A stretch of 64,000 bases of DNA, taken from assembly GCA_008692225.1 (NCBI GenBank), contig VICG01000014.1:620001-684000 (forward strand). The letters are read 5' to 3'. Below are positions 24,651 through 37,296 of this stretch, piece after piece. The position numbers and the translations under genes are program-made. Positions within the stretch are counted from its first letter, which is position 1; each line of letters starts with the position of its first letter. The notes under the pieces are model-generated. The model was not told the origin of the DNA and did no database searches. It saw only the letters and a program-made list of their open reading frames with translations. The stretch is from Monilinia fructicola. Taxonomy: Eukaryota; Ascomycota; Leotiomycetes; Helotiales; Sclerotiniaceae.

Positions 24651-27600
24651 TTCTAGGAAGAAGGATTATTTGTTTTGAATGAGAACGTTTTTCAAAGGTA
24701 TATTAATCTTGAGAGTCTAATAAAGGTCGAGATTGATCATTGCTATCTCTAGAAATGGGTAGATTGGAACTTTGGAAGTGGTAGCTCACCAGTGGCTGAG
24801 AGGAAGAGGCCTGTAAATTCTCGAGGCTGAAGTTAAGTCAATATAAGATGATATCGTGGATGAAAAGTGAATACCGCTACTTAAAATATTGACGACTTTA
24901 GGATTTCATACAAGTCTCATATTCATCAACAAAAGTTTTGTTGCACGTCTGAGTCTCAAAAAGGGTCCCTTTTTCAACATGCCACACCAGCCTCTCTACA
25001 CACTCGAAGCTTCCTAAAATATTTCAGGAGCAGGAGAAGAAGCAAGCCTTGTGCTCTAAGCAAAAATTAAATAAGGAGATCCAGTGGCCGGCTCATTATA
25101 TCTTTCGCAGTTGAAAATTGTTCGTTTTGATGCCGTTCTTGAGGAGAAATTTAGCGAAAATGCTGATGAAGGTATACAAGGTAGTAAGTAGTTATTCACT
25201 TATTGGTCTTTGCAACTTCTGAGAATCATGGCGAGGGAATATAAGAAATGAATTGCCTCAGGTCTCTTTTCGGATGTCTAATAGTTACCTAGGTATTTCA
25301 TAAAAGGAAGGCGCAGTCAGCTTGAACAGAATGGAAGACAGGTATTACTTCCGTGTTCAGACAGACACCAGCGCCAAGTTCCTGCGTCTTCACCCTCATA
25401 TTGGCACATTTTTTTCTGAATCGAGTAAACAGTTACAAGAACCGTTGGCACGAGTAATGCTCATATTATGGAAACTACGTTTCCCTCCACTTCCCTCCAT
25501 TTATGTTCTCGTTCACGTTCATCGTCTGAGGGGTCATAAACCATTAAGCCAAGTAGTTATATCTGAGCGTGTCAGGGCCTCTGCAATTCTTGTTATGATA
25601 ACAACCAAGTGCATAATAACTCATATACCCGTGGACGTCAACTTGAATTTCCTCGTCTCTGAATTCAAATCCGCTTCAGCTAATCATCACACATCTAACC
25701 GTGAACAGAATATCAAAAAGCTCCAGGGCTGTTCTGGGAGTTTGCCCGGAGCTTTGTTGTTCCACCCCTATCTGGCAGTCACAATCAAGTATTAGCGCAA
25801 ATCCAAAGTTTTGTTGCCCATCTGAGGTGATTTTGATACTCTTTTTGAGAATCCATCTCCAGATCAACCAGGACACAGGAAGCTGTCGCAAAGCCTTTAA
25901 ACAGACTCATAATTAGCACGGCTACAAGACTTTAAAGAGATTATGTCTACTTTGATTATCGTTGTTGAGTAATATCTTCCCAAAGTCAAGAAAGGCGGTT
26001 TTCAACCTCATCACCTTTCATCCCATCTAAACCTGATCTACCAACCTCAAGGTTATTGGCCCAACTACAGTTATGTTGCATATCTAACAGTGTTTTAAAG
26101 ATTCCTTTTTGAAATGTATTCAGGAACTCCTTAATGCATCCCGAATGTACTCAAATTCTAGAGACTGGTAAGAACTAATGCTTCATATTATCACAATATC
26201 TAATGTTAGTATGAAACCATTGCCTGGATATCCATGGATACTTCCTCAAAGCCTGAAAGATTGATTCTGTAAGTTGTTTCTAGAGTTTTGCTTCAATCTT
26301 ATTGGCGCCACTTGATTTTTGTTGCACGTCTAAGATGATTTTGAGACTCTTTTGAGACTCCCTGGTAGAAACTTTATAACTATTCTTCAACCCTACCTGA
26401 TGGATACTAGATGGTATGGAAAGGAAGATAAGGAGCAGAAGTACCATACTTTCAAACCAAATTCTCCATCCTTGGGGTTGCTGATATGCCATTTTTGTGT
26501 AAACTTAAACCTTGAAGTTTTGATAGATTTCCCATCCAAACCTTATTTGAACCCCAAAGTTTTGTTGCATGTCTGAGATTGATTTAGAGACATGTTTTTA
26601 TATCGTGCTTAACTATTTCTTAACTATTCCTTCAGTTATGAAAACAAATCCCAAAACTTGCAACCCGATTGAAAATAAGCAAGAGAACTAGAATATCAAA
26701 ACATCTTATCAATAACTCAAGTGGTCGACATGTTATTCCTGAGCAAAGTCGAAAGTTATGGTTTGGAAGTTCTGAGATCTCCAGGAGGTTAATATAATTG
26801 GCCCAATTAACGTTTTGTTGCATGTCTAATAATTTGATACAGTCCTTTGAGGCTCGTTTCTGGATTCTACATTACTAACTCTTCAATAGTCATATACATC
26901 TAAAAATTTCGTATTCATATAGAAAATAAGTAAAGGTATCATAATACCAAGTGAGATAGATGGTAACTCAATCTCCTCATATGCTAATCCTTTTCAAAGT
27001 CAAGAATGATAGCTTTTATGCTCTTTTGAGCTTCTTCAAGCTTCCAAGGTTAGACTTAGCTTCAATTTTGTTTTAACTTCAAGTTTTGTTGCACGTCTGG
27101 GGTTTTTGGAATACCCCATTTTCAAAACACCAGAAATATAATACTGTAGGATCTTTCTTATATTGATACATATATGGAAGTTAAACAGAAGCAGAAATAT
27201 CATTTACTCAAGGGAGCAAAAGAGAAACTTGTGCGCTTGGCACAGTATTCTATGTTGAAGTGGAAAGTCATGGTTTCTGAGGTCTGTCCCAATATCCTAT
27301 TGGCTCAACCATCTTTTTGTTGCACGTCTGAGTTCAAACTTGATCTAAACTTGAGGCCCATTTTTGAAAAGAGTATCAACAAAGCACTGAGGAGAGTTGA
27401 GACACCAAAATTAGATGGGTAGACAGAAAAGAAGCTGAGCGAAAATTCTACGCAGAGACTAAGACCACACACCAAGTGGTTGTGTTTCTACATCTTGTTG
27501 AAGTCAAGAGTTGAGGTTCTTGTATCTCTTAGGAAAGCACTTTCCTTCAACTTCTCATAAGTTTTGTTGCACGTCTGATATGGTTTTGAGGGACTACTTT

Positions 27601-30600
27601 TGGAAAGTCCAAAGTTAATTGAATAATGCTGTGGGAAAGTCGTGAAAATCTAATAGTATGTTCAAAAGAAGCAAATCTACACTCTTCAACAAGAACAATT
27701 AAAAAATTTCTAGCCCTTAAGTCTATACTTTGTTTTGAAGTGGAAAATCTTGGGTTTTCAGTCTACTTGGAGCTTCTTGAACCTTGCTGCTTACTAATTG
27801 ATTACTAATAATAACCTTTTCGCTCATTGACAGGACCGTGGACCTCACATTTGACCCATCTGCGACATATCTGATCAGCGACTCCCAAGCTTCTGATATT
27901 CGCACAGTGATTATAGCAGATCGTTATGACTTTAAGATAGAGTTTATCAAGATATAAAGCCAAAACTTATCTGCATCTGAGGTTCTATGCGTGAGACTGT
28001 GTATATCTGAATAACATTCCTATATATGTTGTTTAATCTTTTCATTTTTTACTTCTTTCACCTAATTAAAATCCAAGGATGACATAGTTTTGAAGACGAA
28101 AGAACTCTTACAAGAACTAGAGAGGATGAGATAAAGTTTGCGAGATGCTTTTAGGTGTCACACAAATCTTCCACTCCTTTGCAGCCCTCAAGTGTGCAGT
28201 CGAATATGGAGATCACAGAATCATAAAAGAAGCCTGACTAAAATGCAGCAATTGAGTCCTCATAGCTATTCATTTGAAATCCAATATTATCATTCGAACA
28301 ATCAATCGGATAGAAGTGGGAAACGATAAAATTGGGAGTCATCACCATAGGTCTAAATGGCTCTGTCAATGTATCTTAACAACCACTAAAATCTACAGCC
28401 CTCAAGTTTCTGAAAACTGATGAAGGTTTGGATACAATGGAAAAAGTGGCTACCCTCCAAAAGCAGCATGCAGACAGCGCATGAATGGCCGCAGATAGTT
28501 CGTTGGAGTCCACGGCTAATGATGATTCCAAGTCGTCTCAAATGAGAATTTTATATGTAGTTGTAAATGGGAGGAATGAACAGGAACAATGCTAATGAGA
28601 GATTATCCTAGATCAGACATCTATTTTTGCACATCCGACGCGCTTTACACACCTCCTTTCGAAATTAAAATCTTGCTTCCCTTTTAACACCCTCTAGAAT
28701 TATGAAAAAATGTTGAACAGATTTGAAAGAAGCTCAAGCGCAATATCTTATTGGAAGAAAGAATATTACTCCCTTACATCATTGACCCTACGTATCTTGT
28801 TAAAGTGAAAAGTCGCAGTTGAGAAAGATATCGAGCCAAGGTTGAAATGGAGATTCAAAGCGAGGCTGAAGATGAGGCTAGAACATCAAGTTTCGGTTCA
28901 GGAGATTGGTTGCAGGTCTGATGCTGATTTTACATGCTCTTTTTCAAACACAAACTAAACTCCATCGTGATACTTTCTGGCAATGAAACGTTTTGAAATA
29001 GATTCATAATAAGCAGATGCCTGATATTCCCAAGAGCTTATTCTGATACCTTGTGTGGTTTGTCTCCCTGCGTCTTGTTGAAGTCAAAAGCTGTGGTTTG
29101 GAGATGATCTTTACGGGAAGATTTTACTGGAAGATTTTACTGAAGCTACTCCCCATTGGGACTTTCTCTAAGTTTTGTTGCACGCCTCATACTGTTTTAG
29201 ATGCCCCATTGTGAAACTTACATTGCTCCTTTGCGATTGCATATGCGGTGATCAAAACTTAATAGGCATATGTGAAAGAAGCATAAGCTCAAGTATTGCT
29301 CAAATAATCATAGGAATCACAATGTGTTGATTCAGTATATCTTGTTGAAGTTAACAATGTGTATTTTTCCAAGTCTTCAAGTTGATGTGTGTTTGAGCTT
29401 GAAGCTAAGTGGGTTACAGCTTTTTGTTGCATATCTGACATTTCTAACCTTTTTCTTGATACCTTGTTTGAAATTCAGATTAGTTAATTCTCAGAGCATC
29501 TCTTAGATCATCGAAGTTGGCAAGTTCGTTGAAAATAAGCATAAGTTTCATGACTTGGTCAAAGAATAAAGAAATCCCATCATGTCGGCTTGCCATATAT
29601 GATTGAAGCAAGAAATGATGGTTTTATGAGTCTGGATGTTGAAATTAAACTTGGGTGCTAAGTCAAATATCAATCCCAATAGTTTTGTTGCATATCGCAA
29701 GGCTCATTCAAACACCTCATTTTGTATCTTATATATGTTACTCACAAAGCTCTTTGACATGTATTTGAGTTGATAGAAAGCTTTGAAAAAAGCATAAGTT
29801 TGACCTCTTCAGATAATAAAATAGAAATCTCACTGCGTTGATCTTAGAATTGGGTTTCAATTGAAAAACGGGTGGTTTTTCATGTCTTGAGGTTGAGATT
29901 AGGTTTGAAGCTAAACTCAATTTGTCAACTCAAACCTTTTGTTGCATGTCAAGATCTATTTTATACTACTTTCTAAAATCTATGTGACTCTTGAAGTTGG
30001 TATTTTCAAAGTTTCAAAGTGCCACGGGTGGGTTTAAAAACAGCAAAACTATATGATTATTGATTGAGCAGAATGACTATAAATGATGGTGAAGAGTAAA
30101 AACTTCAAGAAGTAAAAGTTTGTGGTTTCTATTACAAATTGTTCAAAATAAGCTGATAATGGTACAATATGGGAGTCTGTTGAACTGATATCCTTTGAAA
30201 CGGATAAACAATTGGAAGTCAGAGATAAAAAACTTGATGTACGAACGATCAGGTTAAAAGATGTGCGTCCATTTGTTTTATTCATTTTGCAATTTAGCAT
30301 CTAGATCTCGCATTTCTTAGTATTATCCAGTTGCGGTAAAAGAAGTATCCATGGATAATCTTTATGCTCTCGCGCAAAGGCAGTTGGCTAGCCAGAAGTA
30401 GACTAAAAACATCAGATTGTTTTGTTGCACGTCTGATATTGACTTTTTCTGGCTTTAATACCCATTTTTGAAACCTTTAAACCAGGTACTTAGACGCTGT
30501 CAAGCTTCTTGTAATTTGGTAAGCAGATTCAAAAGAAGATGGACTATCAGTATATCTATTTTTTTATGGAACCATTGGTTCATAGGTCTACTATATATAC

Positions 30601-31909
30601 TGAGAGTGTCAGTTGTCAGTTTTTATCCTCTGTCTTTGAGGTGGGTGAGTGGTGGTTGGGTGGCTAAAAGTAGACTAAGACGAAATCAAAGACTTTTGTT
30701 GCATGTCTGAAGATCAGATCAAAATAACTTGGTACCCTGTTTGGAAACCCCTGCCTCAATCACCTACAAGCGCTTATAGAATCCGAAAATTGGTAGACGT
30801 ACTGAAAAGAAGGCAAGCTATAAGGGAATCTACTTTTCAGATGGTAAGAATAAGTAGGTTGTGTGCTGTAGAAGTTCAAACTTGAAATCATGGTTCAATC
30901 CCTTCAATTTTGATTGTTACATAAGCAGAACTGCGATTTCATCTGGTTTTGTTGCATATCTGATGTAAATCTGATGTGAGTTTCAAGACATCTTTTTGGA
31001 AGCTCAATACCAAACACTTAATCTTGGCCAAATCAATAAAAAATTGCATAGATAGGTTCAAAATTAACCAATTCATACCCAAGTCAAAGAATGGAGAGTA
31101 TATTCCAAGATTGTGGTACTTTATTGTCTTCTAAACACAATAAAGGCATATTGCTGGTTTGAAGTCTGAGAAATCACTAGCTTCGTTTACAGCCAAAAGT
31201 TTTGTTGCATATCTAATGGTAGTTCTGATACTTTTGAAACCTCTTTTCTGAAGCTCAATATCTAATGCTTCGGTCAAGCCGAATTGGTCACAGGGTATTT
31301 AGGTTTACTTGAAAATAACTAATATATATCCATACCATGAGACTGTGAGTATATCTCAAATTGTTCAGTTGCCATTTTCTTGCAAAGACAAAATATATTT
31401 ATTCAGTTTGGTTCCAAGATCTAAAAGTTTACCTTCTAGCTCCTAACGAAAAAGTTTTGTTGCATGTCTGAACCTGAATTCAAAGCCTCTTTTTCAAATG
31501 ATCGTATCGTCCGCCTAGTGCTGATCATATGCCTTCAAAATTATATAGACAGATTGATAAAAAGCAGACGTACAATAATATCAAAACCAAAGGAGTAAAT
31601 TTGCAAAGGTTGATGTACTATTCATTCTCAAAGATAAATATTTGCGCTTTTTGAATTCCAAAGTCTCGAAAATTCAAGGCTCATCTACATGTTCTTTTCA
31701 CAACCCTCAACTTTTAATAACTTAGGGTTGCTCAAAGAGAATGAGATTTGTATAGGTGTATTTGAAATTCATAAATAAACAATTATATAACAATAGAAAT
31801 ATTATCAACGCAACGATTTATACATTTATTCCACCAAGATCCGAAGATATTAGTTTTAACCCCAAAGCTCTTCACTTTGCTTTGCTTTAGTTAACTCAGC
31901 CAAGCCTTG

Positions 31910-32100
31910 TCATTCCCGCTTCGCCGCATTCACTCCCCTTAAACCTCGCATCTCGCTTAGACTCACGGGCCACACCACCGCCGCCACCACCAAACACATC
32001 AGAACCAGATTTCCAAACACCCTCCACCTGGCAATAATAGCAACCACCAAAACGAAAGAAAAATTCACTTACCCCTCAAACTTCCAAAACCCACCTCGAA
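31910..32100 (-). pseudogene. Possible 3' end of a small membrane-protein gene inside the array gap
   Basis: A 45-nt GTAAGT..CCAG intron (32072-32028) joins RGGFWKFEG to a last exon (32027-31910) reading WRVFGNLVLMCLVVAAVVWP and then SLSEMRGLRGVNAAKRE and stop, which looks like one transmembrane helix plus a basic tail. The upstream frame meets a stop at about 32097, and no start exon was found. It may be the end of a small organellar membrane protein gene or a broken copy. In another frame the same exon reads as a Gly-rich peptide, so coding status is uncertain. Confidence 0.3.
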
Positions 32101-32189
32101 CTCAATGAAAGTCTGACAGATAATGCAAAATAAATACCCGAAGGCAGCTAGAAAATTTGCAAATTGTTGTCTGCTCTAATATAACACTT

Positions 32190-32258
32190 GAATCTGATGA
32201 CTCAATGGTTAGCGCACTGATCAGACGAGCTGAATACCAAGCCAGCAGTCTCGAATTT
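32190..32258 (+). other. tRNA-like fragment with A-box match
   Basis: TGACTCAATGGTTAGCGC matches the D-arm region of fungal tRNAs (10 of 11 positions of the Pol III A box). A B-box-like GTCTCGAATT occurs about 50 bp downstream, just before a T-rich run. No acceptor stem or proper anticodon arm can be folded, so it is at best a degenerate tRNA or tRNA-derived element. It lies in the gap of the 250-bp array. Confidence 0.3.
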
Positions 32259-35200
32259 TTTTATTTTTTTTTTTCGAGGGAGTTTCGTTTGGGGACATAT
32301 GGTTTGGGAGGGATTGAGCATTTGGGCTAGATGGTTCTTTTACTGGATGTACATCAGGTTTTCACTTGGCTCCTCACGCAACTATATGAAATTTGTTATC
32401 TTAAAATGGGCTTGAAGATACATGGTACCTGATTAGATGGATAATTTGACAACAAACAATAATTGATGAGACCTCGGGACCCTCAAATTCTTCACAACCA
32501 GCACAGCACCTTCCCAAACCCCACGATTTTCGCCGCTATATATCTATGGACGCGCTGCTGGCCTCAGGCTCTCGTTCTGCAACCAAGGACTTTTGTTGCA
32601 CATCTGATGTCTCTTTAGACATTATCATTTTCCAAGCCCAGTTTCACTCTTCCAGAGACATGCAAATCGGTTCACACTTTGTGGACAGATTCCAAAATAG
32701 CCAAAGAACTAAGCTACGACGAAAACGAAAGGATAAATCAAAGCCTGGAATGTTGGTCCTTGGGTAAACACAAAAATTGCTGAGATTTAGATGGTTTTCT
32801 GGAGATGCCTACACCCACCCTTTCATTCATTCACTTTATTGGTGGCGCTAGCTAACTAGATAGTGAATAATCTTTGAACAAGGTCTTGTTGTATGTCTAC
32901 AGAGCTATTTTTATATTTACTTTTGCAAGACCAATATACATGACTTGATAAGAATAGGTGAAGCAATATCAAAATTTATGGGCAGGTAGATCATCAGCCA
33001 GTGTACAGTGTTGCGAAGAAAAAACTTAGGAACGGTATGTCGTTGGGTGAAGGCACTTCATCAAAGTGGAAGATGTTGGATTTCAGAGGCTCTCATGGCG
33101 TTTCTACTAGCTTCACCTCCGTCACTTCCCAAGCTTTGTTGCACGTCTGATGCCCTTTCCCATACCTCTTTGCCAAATCTCCATTTCGAATATCCCTACT
33201 GCTCAAATTCATCTCAAACTCTGCAGCCAGAGAGAAAAATACCCAATGCATGGTTCTGCGAAAAAAGAACCCGAAGAATCCCAAGCCGTTGGACACCGAT
33301 CCTTCTTCAAACTTGATTTTGCTGGTTCTGAGAAGATATATAGAGAGATGGAGTTATCCAAGAGTAGCGCTTCTTGGGTATTGCTGCACGTCTAATGCAT
33401 CTTTCTAATGCATTTTTTTTCAATTAATATATTTCTTTCTACCCTTGCTCAAACAGTCTCTTATTTGTTCCACGTGTAAAAAAATACCCAATATACAATA
33501 ACGGCAAAACAAGAAACAAAACTCTTCAATCATTAAAGACTAGGGCTTGCCCAAAGTGGGAAAAGATAGATTGGATGGGATGCTCTTCCCACTAGCGCCT
33601 TTTTTGATAATTTTGTTGCACGTCTAAGATCCTCTGGGCAATTATAAACACCCTCTTTTCAGATACCTTTTTCTTCTCTCTCCATGAATCCGATGGGTTG
33701 AGATTCCGTGGATACATTGAGAAACAGCCGATACACATGATACCAGAAATTGAGAATCAGAAAGCATATGTGTGGTTGCCGATGCTTATTCTACGTGGAA
33801 ATTGTAGCATTCTGGAGGAGTGATGAAAAGAATTCTTCCACTGATGTTTTTCAAATGTTTTGTTGCACGTCTAAAGCTCGTTTTCCATGCTCCCTTTTCA
33901 ATTTGCTACTCTGCTTCTTGCATCCTATTATAATTTCTAGGATCTTGCAATCAGGCTTAAAAATAGAAAATGTATCTTTTTATCAAAAGCCTTGAGAGAC
34001 AAACCATACGATAGTGCAGTAATACCACTTTGAAGAGGAAATGTGATGAGATTAGATGAAAGATTTTCTGGAGAGTATGTGTTCCCGCTACAGACCTGAT
34101 TGGTCAACCAAAGCTTTTGTTGCATGTCTGGGGCTGTTTTCTAATACCCCTTTCTGAATCTTGTTTATTGCCTTCAGATTCTGGTATGAGTATCCCAAAA
34201 CTTGTAGACAGGTTTAAAAATAGCTAATGTACAGGAGTATCAAATATTCAAAAGTATAGAGTGTTGTGGTAGCTGGTAATAAGTCTTTGAAGTGAAAGAT
34301 GCTGAGTTTTGGGCAATTTTATAGGCCTATTTAAGTTATGTATATGACTTCCTACTAGCTAGACACCTACTTGGGCATCATCCAAATGGCCAAAAAGGTC
34401 CTTGTATTGTTCCAGATATTCCTGAACTATACTGAAACTCATAATTCGATCGAAAGTAACTGGTCAAGAAGAGAATCTAGAAAGAAAAATCCAAAAGTAA
34501 ACAGTAGGGCAGTCGTCTGTTTGTAGACACACAATTGACTGATTTTGAAGTGAAGTACTAGCACAGAATCTAATCTTCTCATTCATTGGCTTCCCAGATG
34601 TTTTGTTGCACATCTGATAGCTTTTTATATGCTTCTTTTTCAAAGCTTTCTGTGTACTTCCAACCAACCTCAAATCGTACATAAATTTCTAGATCAATTC
34701 AAAAATAGTGAAAGTATGCTAATACCAATTCTTAGAGCTATCGATTGCAAAACCGGTGGTTAATATCTCTTTAAAGATAGAAATGGTGGATTTTTGAAAT
34801 ATTCATTCGTGGCCCTAGCTTTTTCTCAAAAGTTTGGTTGCATATCTGAAGGTGGTTTCAACACTCATTTTTGGAAACTTGATGTTGTCTTTCTATGAAC
34901 TCTGAGGTGTATAAAAAGTTGATAGAAAGATTTAAAAATAGGCAATGTATGTTGGTATCAAAACTTGGAGTCGTTGACTATAACGTTGATGGTTGGCATT
35001 ACATCAAAGATAAAATTGATGGTTTTCAAGATACCATTTCAATATCGTAAGCTTACATTGGTCTTTTTAGACTTTTGTTGCATATCTGCAACCTTGGAAG
35101 TCTTTTACTTGCTTCAAAGGGGAACCTCAACATCAAATTTTCAAAGAGATATAAAGCTCGCAAGGATATATAGACAAACCAAGAAATAGCAAATGTACAA

Positions 35201-35820
35201 TATAATTAAACGATAAAACAGATAGATGATATTATTCATTTCAAGTATCTTGTCAAAAGTCAAAACTACTGATTTTCTCATACGTCAACCCAAGATGTAA
35301 GCTTTCTATTGGCCCCCCAAGAGTGTTGTTGCATATCTGACACTCAATTGAAGACTGCTTTTTCAATCACCATCTTCAACCACTCAACCATTCCTTAATC
35401 TCACACGAATTTGTAGATCTATTCAAAAATGGCAAATAAAGGACCTCATCTGAAATTCAATCCATCAAAATGCCATGTATGGATGCTATCTCATTACAAA
35501 GTCAAAAAAGACGTCTCTAGCGCTCTTCAAATATGTAGCTCGCTAAAATCCTCTCTGAAATCCTTTCTCAAAACTATTTGTTGCATACCGCAGTCCTAAA
35601 AAAGACACATTTTTGTAGGCTATATACCATTTCCATATTCGAGGAAGAACATGCAATATCGAAGACTCGAATTGAAAAGAAGTTAGGTAGAGGTATTTTG
35701 AAAAAATAATAGCGAAACATTGAAAGGTAGATTTTAAGTACTGGTTTGAAGTGATAATTGACGGTTTTGGAGGCAAGAAGGCGACTTGAGCGAGAACTTC
35801 ATAGCCGACTGGCGACATTT

Positions 35821-36143
35821 ATTTGAATTTTTAGTACTGACAAGGAACATTTACATGGTCCATAGAAGAATGGATGGGGGAAAAGGTACTGCTGAGTATT
35901 CTCATCATTCTACTTCCTGCGTGACGAACTGGAAGATATTAAATTCGATATGAAACATATAACATATACAAATGCATGAAAACAATACTCTTTAAGGTTG
36001 AGTCAATGAACCAAAACCGTAACGGGAAAAATGAGAACGAAAGTGAGAATAACATAGTATGCTCCTCTCCGATGAATAACTTTGCGTCTGAGTAACATAG
36101 AACTATAGGTATCCCTAGTAAAACATTCATCTATCATCGCATT
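35821..36143. other. Short spacer right of the array
   Basis: AT-rich, no core motif, no gene; it probably includes the 3' UTR of the thioredoxin-fold gene that ends at 36144. Confidence 0.5.
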
Positions 36144-37296
36144 CTACTCACTCTCTTTAACAATTCTTTCCAACGTTTTCACATATTCGCCTACATCCTG
36201 TGCCCCCGTCAAATTAATGTCTCTTCTTCTCCCCTCAACATTAACAACTGGTACACTGTCGACCCCATTGCTCTCTGACTCTCTGATCATATTTTTCACA
36301 TCCATCAATCCTTCATACTCATCCCCAATAACTTTTCTCGCTTCTCCTTCATCCACCCCTGCTTCCTTACAAGCGGCAAGTAAAGTCTCCTCACTACTGG
36401 GATGCTTCTCCTCTTGAAAATACATTCGGTATAATGCCATGACTATCTTGTCCGCTGTTTCCGGTCCGCCACCCCTCACATCTTCTTGTTGGAAGTGTTG
36501 AACAATTCGATGCGCATCGATTGTATTTGCAACGGTACCCCCGAACTTATAATCTATACCAGCAGATTGTCCATATGCTGTCATCACTTTGATATACATC
36601 TCCATCTTCTCTTCAGAATCTCCGTAGCGAGATTTCCGATACCAGGCATGTTTATCTTCGCCTTGTTTACTGGCTCCAGGATATAGTTGATACGGCGAGA
36701 ACTTAACTGTAAAGTTAACATTCGAAGCTTCATCTGTTAAACGAACGATTCGAAGTGCTGTAGAGGTTGTTAGTAAATGGGGAATCCATATTTGTGTGTG
36801 CGTGTGTGGAAGCAAGTGAATAGTGCGGGGGCTAGGAGAAAGACGAGATGACGTTGATATTTAGAACTATCACGTGGTTGAAATCATTTCTCCGATACTC
36901 TTTCCACATGTTGGATATTAGTCCGATGGACATATCAAATGGAAGAAGAGCCCAATTCTTACCTTCATCCAATCTACTCAACGTTACTCTCGTCAGTAAT
37001 GTAATCCATCCGTAGTTTCCAACATTTTCAATAATATTCGAATGAGATATTCAAGACCCTTACCTCTTCTTGGCAAGATAAGTCCTAATTATAACCGAAC
37101 ACGATCAGTGAGTGATACACTTGATCTCGTATTCCATGAATTATTGCTTAAATAATCACCTGCATGATGCAACATCCTTGATCATGCACCACAAATAAGG
37201 AAGGAAAAGATAGAAATGGAAGAAATAAGAAATGCCGAAGACGACTCACCATGGACAAATAATATCAAAGGTAAATGTGATTGTAGAATCGTACAT
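36144..37296 (-). CDS. FrnE/DsbA-like thioredoxin-fold oxidoreductase (2-hydroxychromene-2-carboxylate isomerase/DSBA family)
   Basis: Four exons: 37296-37250 (47 nt), 37084-37064 (21 nt), 36973-36963 (11 nt), 36757-36144 (614 nt), all GT..AG with consistent phase, giving 230 residues. The N-terminal strand TITFTFDIICPWTYLAKKR carries the CPWT active-site motif of FrnE-like proteins, which has one catalytic Cys rather than CXXC. A helical insert follows (YQLYPGAS, WYRKSRYGDSEEKM, TAYG), then HRIVQHFQQE, the SSEETLL/EAGVDEGEAR helices, and SVPVVNVEGRRRDINLTGAQ, whose cis-Pro (SVP) and strand close the fold; it ends in the family-typical VKTLERIVKES. Likely cytosolic glutathione- or thiol-dependent oxidoreductase. 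Introns of 165, 90 and 205 nt surround the two tiny exons. Promoter sequence lies to about 37.6 kb. Confidence 0.92.

Larger units (their letters stand above)
24931..35820 (+). repeat. Diverged ~250-bp tandem array with near-invariant 17-bp core
   Basis: Core consensus TTTTGTTGCAYRTCTGA, always on the plus strand. Starts located: 24936, 25809, 26071, 26317, 26560, 26813, 27084, 27315, 27562, 28624 (15 nt), 28905, 29173, 29422, 29693, 29937, 30420, 30694, 30947, 31200, 31455, 32591, 32884, 33134, 33379, 33611, 33858, 34115, 34601, 34833, 35073, 35334, 35576. Neighbouring spacing is 231-293 bp, with exact doubles (483, 486) where one core is lost. The rest of each unit is much more diverged but keeps a box like GTAGACAGATTCAAAAATAG 78-97 bp downstream, a box like CTTGTTGAAGTCAAAAG 166-177 bp downstream, and often ATTGGC 12-18 bp upstream. 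Unit lengths are not multiples of three and stops occur in every frame, so the array is not coding as a whole. Gaps without clear cores: 24953-25808, 27580-28620, 31690-32585. Confidence 0.92.

Noticed and set aside
26352..33395. Several ~75-80-codon frames ending in LLHV* or containing FCCTSD inside the array
   Set aside because: These are translations of the conserved 17-bp core in different frames. Unit lengths are not multiples of three and the frame changes from unit to unit, so a tandem family of small proteins is not supported.
24931..35820. CRISPR-like array (short repeat with regular spacing)
   Set aside because: The genome is eukaryotic, spacers are ~230 bp and mutually related, and the core is not an exact repeat.
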